From: an uncultured Ruminococcus sp.
Lineage (GTDB): Bacteria > Bacillota > Clostridia > Oscillospirales > Acutalibacteraceae
Direction of reading: 5' to 3'
Length of the DNA stretch: 10,825 nt
Assembly: GCA_902772795.1 (NCBI GenBank)
Contig: CACYBZ010000090.1
Location: forward strand, 1 to 10,825
Part shown: one piece after another, positions 1 to 6,175 of the stretch
Layout of the letters: every line of letters begins with the position of its first letter
How positions within the stretch are numbered: position 1 is the stretch's first letter
The notes under the pieces: generated by a model
Told to the model about the DNA's origin: nothing
Database searches by the model: none
What the model saw: the letters and a program-made list of their open reading frames with translations, nothing else
Program-made: the position numbers and the translations under genes

Positions 1-6
1 TTACTG

Positions 7-324
7 ATGGACGATGACAAAGAATGGGCCGAAAGCATGAAGAACATCTCTCTGGAAATAAAGAAGATGGTAGGGGAGTTTGATCTGGATAAAAGCGAGG
101 TAGAAAACTTCATGGAACTTCGCAGCCATTTTGAAGACACAAATTGTGCCAACCTATTTGAAGAGTTTATTCAGGAGTGTGACAAGCAGATTGAGTATGA
201 CCTTCTGGAGACAATACACACAGATGAGGACGAAAAGAAACGACTCTTTTCGCAGATGTTGATAGCAGCAGGAGACTTAATGGATATAACGGTGAATTGG
301 AAGGATGAGAGGGAATCGGCGTAA
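7..324 (+). CDS. Small acidic hypothetical protein, possibly 5'-partial
   Basis: I do not recognise this 105-residue protein. It is rich in Glu, Asp and Lys, has no signal peptide or membrane segment, and reads as mostly alpha-helical, so a soluble cytoplasmic protein is likely. The ATG at position 7 overlaps a possible upstream stop (TGATG at 5-9), which would fit translational coupling to a gene outside the window. However, the same frame stays open to the window edge, so the true start could lie further upstream. Its base composition is closer to the DUF72 gene than to the AT-rich ankyrin and R-M genes, so it may belong to the host background. It converges on the minus-strand zinc-ribbon gene, with a hairpin between them at 394-431. 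No function can be assigned. Confidence 0.6.
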   Translation: MDDDKEWAESMKNISLEIKKMVGEFDLDKSEVENFMELRSHFEDTNCANLFEEFIQECDKQIEYDLLETIHTDEDEKKRLFSQMLIAAGDLMDITVNWKDERESA

Positions 325-393
325 GATAAGAATAGAAAAATCTCATATTATTTGGAAATATTTCTGGGAAAAATGGGTGTGAGGAAAAATGGT

Positions 394-431
394 TTTCTGT
401 CCCCATAATAATGTTTTTATAGGGACAGAAA
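394..431. terminator. Candidate bidirectional hairpin terminator between convergent genes
   Basis: Arms 394-408 and 417-431 pair over 15 positions with one mismatch around an 8-nt loop. The core is TTCTGTCCC against GGGACAGAA. It lies midway between two converging genes (ends at 324 and 440), where a shared terminator is expected. The T-tract is poor on the + strand. On the - strand a short T run follows only after several bases. Termination is therefore inferred from position and stem strength. Confidence 0.5.
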
Positions 432-439
432 TTAGGATT

Positions 440-793
440 CTATAGCATATGTGTAAGATGAAAACCTAAATGTTGCTCACATTCATAGATTTTTAATCTT
501 ATATGCTGCTCATGTTCACTTTTTTCTCTTTGTTTTTCTGCATCTTCTTTTGTAAGGTACAAAGCTTTTGGATTTCCATTGGAATCTCGACAAAAACATG
601 CATTATGTTTTACGTTTAATCGGGATTCTTCCGGTGCAAGATGATAAAGCTGACATTTATTACAGAGATAAGGATATAAACTTATTCCTCTTGTAAGGCG
701 TTCATATGAAGCTGCAGAATAAGCTTCCTCTTCACAGTAATAAACAGAAAGTGGTTGGTTGGTTCTTTTACTGAAACATGTATCACTTTTCAT
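440..793 (-). CDS. Duplicated zinc-ribbon-like small protein
   Basis: This 117-residue Cys/His-rich protein is built from two related halves of about 50 residues. Half one has C6, then a helix rich in Ala/Glu, then CNKCQLYHL (C44, C47, H51). Half two has C66 and C68, a Lys/Glu-rich helix, then YECEQHLGFHL (C105, H108, H112). Each half has the pattern Y-x-(T/E)-x-x-(E/D)-A, helix, aromatic, C-x2-(C/H)-x3-H-L, which suggests one metal site per half. In the second half the second Cys is replaced by His. The start at 793 is chosen over an upstream ATG at 832 because a strong GGAGGA (799-804) lies 5 nt before it. It is the second gene of a minus-strand pair and follows the 854-1012 gene by 60 bp. 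Small proteins of this layout occur widely as uncharacterised genes; nucleic-acid or protein binding is a guess. Confidence 0.75.
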   Translation of the reverse strand: MKSDTCFSKRTNQPLSVYYCEEEAYSAASYERLTRGISLYPYLCNKCQLYHLAPEESRLNVKHNACFCRDSNGNPKALYLTKEDAEKQREKSEHEQHIRLKIYECEQHLGFHLTHML

Positions 794-807
794 ACGTGTC
801 CTCCAAT

Positions 808-844
808 ATAGCAGAGGAGTTAAATTAAACATTTCCTCTGCTAT
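808..844 (-). promoter_or_regulatory. Intercistronic hairpin just upstream of an RBS
   Basis: A perfect 11-bp inverted repeat (ATAGCAGAGGA at 808-818, TCCTCTGCTAT at 834-844) encloses a 15-nt loop. In the minus-strand transcript it folds between the two small genes and ends only 3 nt before the GGAGGA ribosome binding site of the zinc-ribbon gene. There is no T-tract, so it does not look like a terminator. The arm itself contains an SD-like AGAGGA, and CCTCT in the other arm could pair with the real SD. A role in RNA processing, stability or translation control is inferred. Confidence 0.5.
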
Positions 845-853
845 GATAAAAGC

Positions 854-1012
854 TTACTTCTTGCCAGATGAAGTCTTATTACCAGAAGAATGGACAGCAC
901 GACTTGGAGGATTATTTCCTCTTCCATTACCACTTGGACGTCCGGTAGTAGAAGGCATTCTACCTCCTTCTGAATAATGAGAGTTTCCTGGTTTTACTGT
1001 TGTTTTTGCCAT
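854..1012 (-). CDS. Small basic Gly/Ser/Asn-rich protein
   Basis: This 52-residue protein has almost no hydrophobic residues and is dominated by Gly, Ser, Asn, Pro, Lys and Arg, with a central GRPSGNGRGNNPPSR stretch. It is probably disordered in isolation and could bind nucleic acid through its positive charge, but that is inference. Short proteins with a similar GRxxGxGRxNNPP core occur in other bacteria as uncharacterised genes, as far as I recall. The start at 1012 is preferred to an upstream ATG at 1048 because a full AGGAGG (1019-1024) lies 6 nt before it. It is the first gene of a minus-strand pair with the zinc-ribbon gene, and it is divergent from the ankyrin gene. The strong SD argues that this is a real gene despite its low-complexity product. 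Confidence 0.65.
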   Translation of the reverse strand: MAKTTVKPGNSHYSEGGRMPSTTGRPSGNGRGNNPPSRAVHSSGNKTSSGKK

Positions 1013-1110
1013 AATAGGCCTCCTATAAAATTGATTTTGTCTTATCAAGACATTTTAAGAATAAGAATAAAACAGAATTTTGTATGTCCATTTTTTAAGG
1101 GAATATTTTT

Positions 1111-1139
1111 TTGACGTGTTTCATGCTATAATTATATTT
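1111..1139 (+). promoter_or_regulatory. Candidate promoter of the ankyrin gene
   Basis: An extended -10 element, TGCTATAAT, occupies 1124-1132 and would start transcription at about 1139-1140, exactly at an in-frame GTG. A TTGACG at 1111-1116 lies too close (10 bp) to serve this -10, but is 16 bp from an alternative -10, TATATT (1133-1138). Which pair is used cannot be decided by eye. Both put the promoter inside the first codons of the longest open frame, arguing against a start at 1080. Confidence 0.35.
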
Positions 1140-3830
1140 GTGGCACAAATTCCCTCTAAATACGGAAACGTTACATTAGGACAAATAGCTCATTTTTTAG
1201 TTCAACTTTGCGGAAAAGATGCATTGCTGGATATGGGCATATTTACAGATTCTGAGATAAATGATGCTTATAAAGAGAAGGGCTCATACTTAAAATTCAG
1301 GTATACGGATGAGAATTCTTTGTTTGGAAAAATTCGAAAGTTTTTCAAGGAATTAGAAACTGAATTTGATATTCCATTAAAAAAAGGAATAAGAAAAAAG
1401 AGTCTTGATGGGAAATATTTCGAAGAAGTAGCATTAAGTGATTTTCAATGGTTTTATTCACATATTGTATGGCATTATGTAATACAAATATGCGGAACCA
1501 GACCTTTTGATAATTTTCAGAATAATCTATCTAAAAAAATATTGTATGATTATTTGTTAAAACAACCAGATTCCTATATTCCTGATTATATCAATTTTTG
1601 TAGCACACTTACATTTGGTGAGTTGATAGAAAGCTTTGTAAAAGATGAAAATTTTACCTACGAAGAGTTTTACTCACTGATAGAAAAGAGTTTACCTTCT
1701 GATGATAAAGATGATAGGGGAGAATATGTAAAAAAAGCATTACAAAAATCAAGAAAAGAAAATACGAATCCTGCATGGAAAGTATTTTATTCATTGGTAA
1801 GAACAGTAAAAAAATATAGCAAAGAATATGTATCCCTTTTTCTGAATTATTACTTTTATAGAAATTTTAAGACTGCTATAGAATGGATTTCAATTACAAA
1901 AACAGATTTATATAATCTTGAAAACTTTTGTTCAAACTATGATGCTAATAAGGTTTTCTCATTTATAGATGAAAATGTCTCAATGGATAAGATAAAAACT
2001 ATTGTAAAATATGGCAATTTCTTTGATAGCATATCATCTAAAAATACAGAATCAAATCTTAATATCTATCAAGAAAATATGAACAATATAAGAAATGACA
2101 TACCGCATTCTATTTCATTCTGGGAATATTGGTTTTGCGCTAAAGATTTTGTGTTTCATTATCTAAACTCTGGAAATTTAGCAGATTTACATAAAGCAGT
2201 AGAGTGGTACCAGAGAGCTTTTAATATTGGTAAGTATTTCATGGGCAAAGATTCCGAAGGATTTATTCATGAAGCAATAGTCGTATCAATCTATTATGAT
2301 ATGAAAAATGACCCCAAGAACGCGAGAACAAGAATCCAGAAATGTTCATTGTGTAATACTGAGACAAAAACCCCTTTAGATAGGATAACAAAAGATTTCT
2401 ACGATTTCGGAATTGCATTTGATTTATTACTCGGTGAAGCTAATGAAGCAACGACCCTTTTTTATCAATGTTATAATAATTTTTGGTGCTATTTTATTCC
2501 GGAAACAGAGGGTGCAAAAAAGATAAAAGAAGACGATTTATTTCAAAATGCAAATATCGAACCGGTTGGAATATCAGAAGAGGATTCAATCTTTAAAACC
2601 AGGGAAACTTTATTAAATATTTCAGATAAAAGAATTAATAATATACTTCCTACAACACATAATGTTGCATATACACCTATTTCAACAGCAATAATGCAGG
2701 AATTCCTTGATATAGTCGAAATATATTTAGATAAGCAAAAGTATCCTTCTTTGAATTTAAATGTGCCTAATACAAATAATTGCTACCCAATACATGAACT
2801 TATTACAAAATATATAAATGGAAGGGGAGATAAAACAAAAGAAAAAGAACTCATATTAAGGATTTTGGAAAGAACAGAAAAGAGAAGCCTTTTTACACAA
2901 ACAAATCGACAAAGATTTTCCCCTCTGCAGATAGCTATCGAATCTTTAGATTTAGATATTAATAAAGAATTCTTGAAAAAAATGTTTGAAAATCAAAAAA
3001 TTCCTGATGATTTTTTAATATCTCCAGATGAAGTATCTCCTTTGTACTATTCTATTATAACAAAACATCGGCTTACGAATTTAAAATCATTTCAGAAGAA
3101 TAGAGATATAGGAAATATCAATTATAAAAATTTATTTGCCCCTGGATTGTCAGATTCTGAGAAAGAAAAATTTGATACCACATCTGTATATATGGGTAAA
3201 TTACTTAAAGCAATTGAAGATATAGAGAGTCATATTCCTAAAGATGAACTAGCAGAAATAAATAGGCAAATAAATAAAAAAGTAGATGATATTATAGACT
3301 TATATATAGAGAATACAGACAACATAGATGGTTTTATTTCTTATAGCATGAGAGATCCATTGATAAATAATCAAGGGTGCACGGTATTGCTTTATGCATG
3401 TGAAATTAACGATGTTGAATTGTGCAGAAAACTTGTAAAAAACGGAGCTAATATTAATCGTATAGTAGGAAAGGTTGAGGCTCTTAAAAATCCTGATGGG
3501 TCAAATATGTGGATGCCTAATAATTTCATTCAAAGGTGTTTTGGCTTTTGTTCATGGGATTGTCTTGAGTTTTATTTAAAAGAAAATAAGTCCGAAGCTT
3601 CAGAAAATATGCATAGAAGGGATTTTAATATGACTTATTTGGTAGCATTTCTCATACAAATGCTAGATGAAATACAAAAAAATCCTTCAGTTCGCAATGA
3701 TAATATCAATCTGATCCGTCGTTTCATTCCTTTGTTTCTTAATGCGGGAGCAAGTTTACAGGAACCTACAATATGGGGTTCTGCGGAACAAATACTAATG
3801 CAATATAATTTAATGAATTGTTGGTTATAA
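1140..3830 (+). CDS. Large AT-rich ankyrin-repeat protein
   Basis: This is an ~896-residue protein with no signal peptide visible from the preferred start. The N-terminal ~330 residues are helical, aromatic-rich and unrecognised. Around 340-440 there is TPR/Sel1-like character (ADLHKAVEWYQRAFNIG), including one CSLC pair. From about 500 on there are degenerate ankyrin repeats. The clearest is at ~742-775 (GCTVLLYACEINDVELCRKL, then GANIN), with weaker copies near 540-620 and 850-880 (FLNAGASL). Such repeats mediate protein-protein contacts; the partner is unknown. The longest frame begins with TTG at 1080, but a promoter-like -10 lies inside it and no RBS precedes it, so GTG 1140 is preferred as a possibly leaderless start; ATG 1233 is a third option. 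The gene is far more AT-rich than the next gene, suggesting transfer. It could be a defence, toxin or effector protein, but nothing in it proves that. Confidence 0.75.
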   Translation: MAQIPSKYGNVTLGQIAHFLVQLCGKDALLDMGIFTDSEINDAYKEKGSYLKFRYTDENSLFGKIRKFFKELETEFDIPLKKGIRKKSLDGKYFEEVALSDFQWFYSHIVWHYVIQICGTRPFDNFQNNLSKKILYDYLLKQPDSYIPDYINFCSTLTFGELIESFVKDENFTYEEFYSLIEKSLPSDDKDDRGEYVKKALQKSRKENTNPAWKVFYSLVRTVKKYSKEYVSLFLNYYFYRNFKTAIEWISITKTDLYNLENFCSNYDANKVFSFIDENVSMDKIKTIVKYGNFFDSISSKNTESNLNIYQENMNNIRNDIPHSISFWEYWFCAKDFVFHYLNSGNLADLHKAVEWYQRAFNIGKYFMGKDSEGFIHEAIVVSIYYDMKNDPKNARTRIQKCSLCNTETKTPLDRITKDFYDFGIAFDLLLGEANEATTLFYQCYNNFWCYFIPETEGAKKIKEDDLFQNANIEPVGISEEDSIFKTRETLLNISDKRINNILPTTHNVAYTPISTAIMQEFLDIVEIYLDKQKYPSLNLNVPNTNNCYPIHELITKYINGRGDKTKEKELILRILERTEKRSLFTQTNRQRFSPLQIAIESLDLDINKEFLKKMFENQKIPDDFLISPDEVSPLYYSIITKHRLTNLKSFQKNRDIGNINYKNLFAPGLSDSEKEKFDTTSVYMGKLLKAIEDIESHIPKDELAEINRQINKKVDDIIDLYIENTDNIDGFISYSMRDPLINNQGCTVLLYACEINDVELCRKLVKNGANINRIVGKVEALKNPDGSNMWMPNNFIQRCFGFCSWDCLEFYLKENKSEASENMHRRDFNMTYLVAFLIQMLDEIQKNPSVRNDNINLIRRFIPLFLNAGASLQEPTIWGSAEQILMQYNLMNCWL

Positions 3831-3831
3831 T
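3826..3831 (+). promoter_or_regulatory. -10-like hexamer before the DUF72 gene
   Basis: A perfect TATAAT overlaps the stop codon of the ankyrin gene and lies 6 nt before the DUF72 ATG, which has no recognisable RBS. This spacing would give a leaderless mRNA. No good -35 is visible and the surroundings are AT-rich, so chance occurrence is possible. Confidence 0.25.
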
Positions 3832-3837
3832 AAAGCT

Positions 3838-4641
3838 ATGTCAGACCTCTTAATCGGCACCAGCGGATACGATTATCCAGAATGGAAGGGTATTTTCTAT
3901 CCGCAGGATTTGAAACGTAAAGATTTTCTCAGTTACTATGCAACTCAGTTTAATGCACTGGAACTGAATAATACGTTTTACAACATGCCAACACCAGAAC
4001 GCCTTTATTCATTCTTCGAACGCAGTGAAGGCAGGCTGCAATTCAGCGTAAAGGCAAACAGGCTTCTGACTCACGAAATAGATTCAACCTGGCAGACCGC
4101 CGCTGAAGATTTCAAAGCCGCATTAACTCCGCTACAAGAAAATGGTGCTCTTTCTGCAGTACTTTTCCAGTTACCGGAAAGCTTTCATTACACAAACGAT
4201 AACCGCATCTACCTAGCAAACCTGATTCAGAAGTTTGAAGGATTCCCGACATTGGTAGAATTCCGGCACCGCGAGTGGATCAAGGAAAGCGTTTTTGAAG
4301 GTCTTGAAAAACGAAATACCGGAATAGTGTTTTGTGATATGCCGCAGCTTAAGAATTTACCAGACGGCACAGTAACAAACACTCCTTTTATTGGCAGCAA
4401 CGCTTACATCCGACTACACGGACGAAATGGGAATGCCTGGTATACAGCCGGTGAATCTCCCAATGGCAGTGCCCGCTATTGTTATGATTATTCGGAAAAT
4501 GAATTATCTCAGTTTGTTCCTATAATAAAGGCAGCAGTAAGGGAAGGTAAGAAAGTCCAGGTGTACTTTAACAATCATCCCAACGGTAGCGGTGCCAAGA
4601 ATGGGCAGAAGCTGAAAGAGAGGTTGCAAAAGAGTATTTAA
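3838..4641 (+). CDS. DUF72 (YecE-like) family protein
   Basis: This full-length 267-residue DUF72 protein belongs to a family with a TIM-barrel fold, and its size matches E. coli YecE. Characteristic segments appear in order: GTSGYDYPEWKGIFYP near the N-terminus, ELNNTFYNMPTPE (~40-55), FSVKANRLLTH (~76-87), LFQLPESFHY (~115), VEFRHREW (~140-148), YIRLHGRNGNAWY (~190-202) and VQVYFNNHPNG near the C-terminus. The biochemical role of the family is not established; it is cytosolic. The gene is clearly richer in GC (about 45% on sampled lines) than the ankyrin gene before it and the R-M operon after it, so it probably belongs to the host background. It starts 7 bp after the ankyrin stop, without a clear SD. 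Transcription is likely to end at the hairpin at 4740-4771. Confidence 0.93.
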   Translation: MSDLLIGTSGYDYPEWKGIFYPQDLKRKDFLSYYATQFNALELNNTFYNMPTPERLYSFFERSEGRLQFSVKANRLLTHEIDSTWQTAAEDFKAALTPLQENGALSAVLFQLPESFHYTNDNRIYLANLIQKFEGFPTLVEFRHREWIKESVFEGLEKRNTGIVFCDMPQLKNLPDGTVTNTPFIGSNAYIRLHGRNGNAWYTAGESPNGSARYCYDYSENELSQFVPIIKAAVREGKKVQVYFNNHPNGSGAKNGQKLKERLQKSI

Positions 4642-4739
4642 AAAATAAAAATATAGATAAAATAGTCTTTTAACGCAAAATTTTGGAAATTAGTTAATAT
4701 CATAACTAAAGTTTTTATGTGTGCTAAATTAGAATTGTA

Positions 4740-4771
4740 CAAAAAGGCGTCAATATATTGACGCCTTTTTG
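4740..4771. terminator. Perfect palindromic hairpin terminator that also holds GACGC sites
   Basis: A 32-nt perfect inverted repeat consists of an A5 run, GGCGTCAATA, its exact complement TATTGACGCC, and a T5 run, closed by a C/G pair at the ends. As RNA it forms a GC-capped stem with a U-tract on either strand, so it fits a bidirectional intrinsic terminator. It would end read-through from the DUF72 gene about 100 bp upstream and insulate the R-M operon. The right arm doubles as the -35 box of the next promoter. Confidence 0.75.
4746..4765. promoter_or_regulatory. Putative methylation-sensitive operator: two inverted GACGC sites
   Basis: The core of the palindrome carries GCGTC at 4747-4751 and GACGC at 4760-4764, head to head and separated by 8 bp. 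GACGC is the recognition sequence of the LlaJI R-M system, to whose protein types this operon belongs. The right-hand site overlaps the -35 hexamer TTGACG by five bases. LlaJI expression has been reported to depend on methylation of GACGC sites in its own promoter. The same control is inferred here from position. By eye I found no other GACGC or GCGTC in the window. Confidence 0.6.
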
Positions 4772-4793
4772 CTATTTTTGTATACTAATTCGT
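4758..4793 (+). promoter_or_regulatory. Sigma70-type promoter of the R-M operon
   Basis: A near-consensus -35 (TTGACG, 4758-4763) and -10 (TATACT, 4781-4786) are separated by the optimal 17 bp. The expected transcription start is at about 4793-4794, which coincides with the ATG of the leader gene, so the mRNA would be leaderless. The -35 lies inside the GACGC palindrome, so either methylation or protein binding there would affect initiation. Confidence 0.7.
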
Positions 4794-5039
4794 ATGGATA
4801 GTTTTGATTCCTTTGAGATATGGTTAGATCAGAATACAGATTTTACAACTAGGACAAAAAGTAATATCAAATCTAGAATTAGAAGAGCAGATCAGATACT
4901 ACCTTTTCAACAGACTGATGTATATGTATTTCATTTATCAAATGAAATGAAAAAGAAAAATCTATCAGTTTCTGTACGTTCGCAAATAAAAAAATCAATA
5001 AGTCTCTATTTGGAATTTTTAAATGGGGTAACAAAATGA
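4794..5039 (+). CDS. Small leader protein of the R-M operon, possibly DNA-binding
   Basis: This is an 81-residue, all-helical protein. The pattern FEIWLDQN, then TKSNIKSRIRRADQIL, then SVSVRSQIKKSISLYLEFL resembles the SAM-like core-binding domain at the N-terminus of tyrosine recombinases, without any catalytic domain. That domain type contacts DNA, so a controller-like or accessory DNA-binding role is possible but unproven. The start is ATG 4794. An in-frame TTG at 4758 would lie inside the terminator palindrome and on the -35 box, so it is rejected. No SD precedes 4794, but it coincides with the predicted transcription start. Its stop overlaps the first methyltransferase start by 4 bp (ATGA), implying translational coupling. 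The LlaJI prototype is described as four genes, so this would be an extra component. Confidence 0.7.
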   Translation: MDSFDSFEIWLDQNTDFTTRTKSNIKSRIRRADQILPFQQTDVYVFHLSNEMKKKNLSVSVRSQIKKSISLYLEFLNGVTK

Positions 5040-6175
5040 AAATTCTTTCACTATTTGCTAACATTGGTGTTGCCGAAGCTTACCTCGAAGATACCCATAA
5101 TGAAGTTGTAGTCGCAAATGAATTAATCGAACGAAGAGCAACTTTATATTCAAAAATTTATCCAAAAACATTTACTATTTGTGGGGATATTACAAAAAAA
5201 GAAATTCAACAAGAGATAATTAATAAGAGTAAGGAATTATCTGTTGAAATAATAATGGCGACTCCTCCATGCCAGGGTATGAGCACTGCTGGTCCACAAG
5301 ACGAAGACGATATAAGAAATGAATTAATTTGCCAAGTAGTAAAGATTACAAAGCAAATAGAGCCAAAGTATATTTTTATTGAGAACGTTCCTCTATTTTA
5401 TAATACATATATAAATGTCGAAGGTGCTAAAATCCTTATTCCAGATTATTTAGAGAAAGAATTAGGAAAAGAATATTTTATTGAAAAGAAGATAATAGAT
5501 ACCGCAGATTATTCTGTTCCTCAGACAAGGGAAAGAGCCATAACTCTTCTATCAAGGAAGGATCAAAAATATAAATGGGTGGTTCCTCAAAAAGATAGCA
5601 AAAAAGTTACAATGAGGGATGCCATCGGTGATTTACCATCTTTAGATCCATTTATTAAAGATGTATCGGATGAAGAATTGTTAGAAATATTTCCGAAGTT
5701 TTATGAAAGGAAAAAAGAAGCTGAAAAAATATCTATTTGGCATAATCCGCCGGTACATGTAAAACGACAAGTAATTGCAATGATGCATACACCATCTGGA
5801 TGTACTGCATTTGACAACAAAATTTATTTTCCTAAAAAGGAAGATGGTACTCCGGTAAAGGGGTATAGAAATACATATAAACGTCAAAATTGGGATACGG
5901 CTGCTTACACTGTTACTATGGATAACAGAAAAATATCCTCACAAAATAACGTACATCCAGGTAGATTATACACTCTAAACGGGGAAGAGTTATATTCAGA
6001 TGCTCGAACACTTACTTTGTATGAATTAATGAAAATTATGAGCCTTCCAACAGATTGGCCAGTTCCTCCAAATACATCCGAAGCATTTTTGCGACGGATA
6101 ATTGGAGAAGGAATACCGCCTTTATTTGTAAAAAAAGTTTTTGAGGAATTAAATAGAGGGGTAAAAAATGACTAA
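5036..6175 (+). CDS. DNA (cytosine-5-)-methyltransferase, first of two (LlaJI-type M)
   Basis: This 379-residue enzyme transfers a methyl group from S-adenosylmethionine to C5 of cytosine in its DNA target. Motifs in order: motif I LSLFANIG (4-11); motif IV ATPPCQG (75-81) with catalytic C79; motif VI IENV (115-118); motif VIII QTRER (163-167); DAIGDLPSLDP (195-205), motif IX-like; and motif X GEGIPP (357-362). The long stretch between VIII and X, including NVHPGR (305-310), should hold the target recognition region. The gene overlaps the leader gene by 4 bp and the second methyltransferase by 8 bp; a GGGG-type SD lies 7 nt before the ATG. It is a clear paralogue of the next gene. In LlaJI-type systems two such enzymes each methylate one strand of an asymmetric site, so the pair probably divides GACGC and GCGTC. 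Confidence 0.95.
   Translation: MKILSLFANIGVAEAYLEDTHNEVVVANELIERRATLYSKIYPKTFTICGDITKKEIQQEIINKSKELSVEIIMATPPCQGMSTAGPQDEDDIRNELICQVVKITKQIEPKYIFIENVPLFYNTYINVEGAKILIPDYLEKELGKEYFIEKKIIDTADYSVPQTRERAITLLSRKDQKYKWVVPQKDSKKVTMRDAIGDLPSLDPFIKDVSDEELLEIFPKFYERKKEAEKISIWHNPPVHVKRQVIAMMHTPSGCTAFDNKIYFPKKEDGTPVKGYRNTYKRQNWDTAAYTVTMDNRKISSQNNVHPGRLYTLNGEELYSDARTLTLYELMKIMSLPTDWPVPPNTSEAFLRRIIGEGIPPLFVKKVFEELNRGVKND

Noticed and set aside
167..406. Minus-strand open frame overlapping the first gene
   Set aside because: Its product is Ser/Pro/Phe-rich, typical of an antisense shadow, and it has no SD.
759..977. Plus-strand open frame across the two small minus-strand genes
   Set aside because: Both minus-strand genes have strong SD sequences and sensible proteins; the plus-strand frame has no SD and runs antisense to them.
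1080..1139. Extension of the ankyrin gene to TTG 1080
   Set aside because: There is no RBS, the added residues are translated from promoter-like AT-rich DNA with a TGCTATAAT, and GTG 1140 fits better. It is not fully excluded.
4690..4709. 7-bp AT-rich inverted repeat TTAGTTA / TAACTAA followed by T5
   Set aside because: The stem is too weak for a convincing terminator, and a far stronger one follows at 4740-4771.
4740..4771. Palindrome as an IS or recombination end
   Set aside because: There is no transposase, no target-site duplication and no second copy; the promoter and R-M site explanation accounts for it better.
4758..4793. In-frame TTG start for the leader gene at 4758
   Set aside because: It would begin inside the terminator palindrome and overlap both promoter boxes; ATG 4794 matches the predicted transcription start.
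4794..5039. Leader gene as a remnant of a tyrosine recombinase
   Set aside because: No catalytic-domain remains follow, the frame is intact, and it is tightly coupled to the methyltransferase; a stand-alone small protein is more likely.
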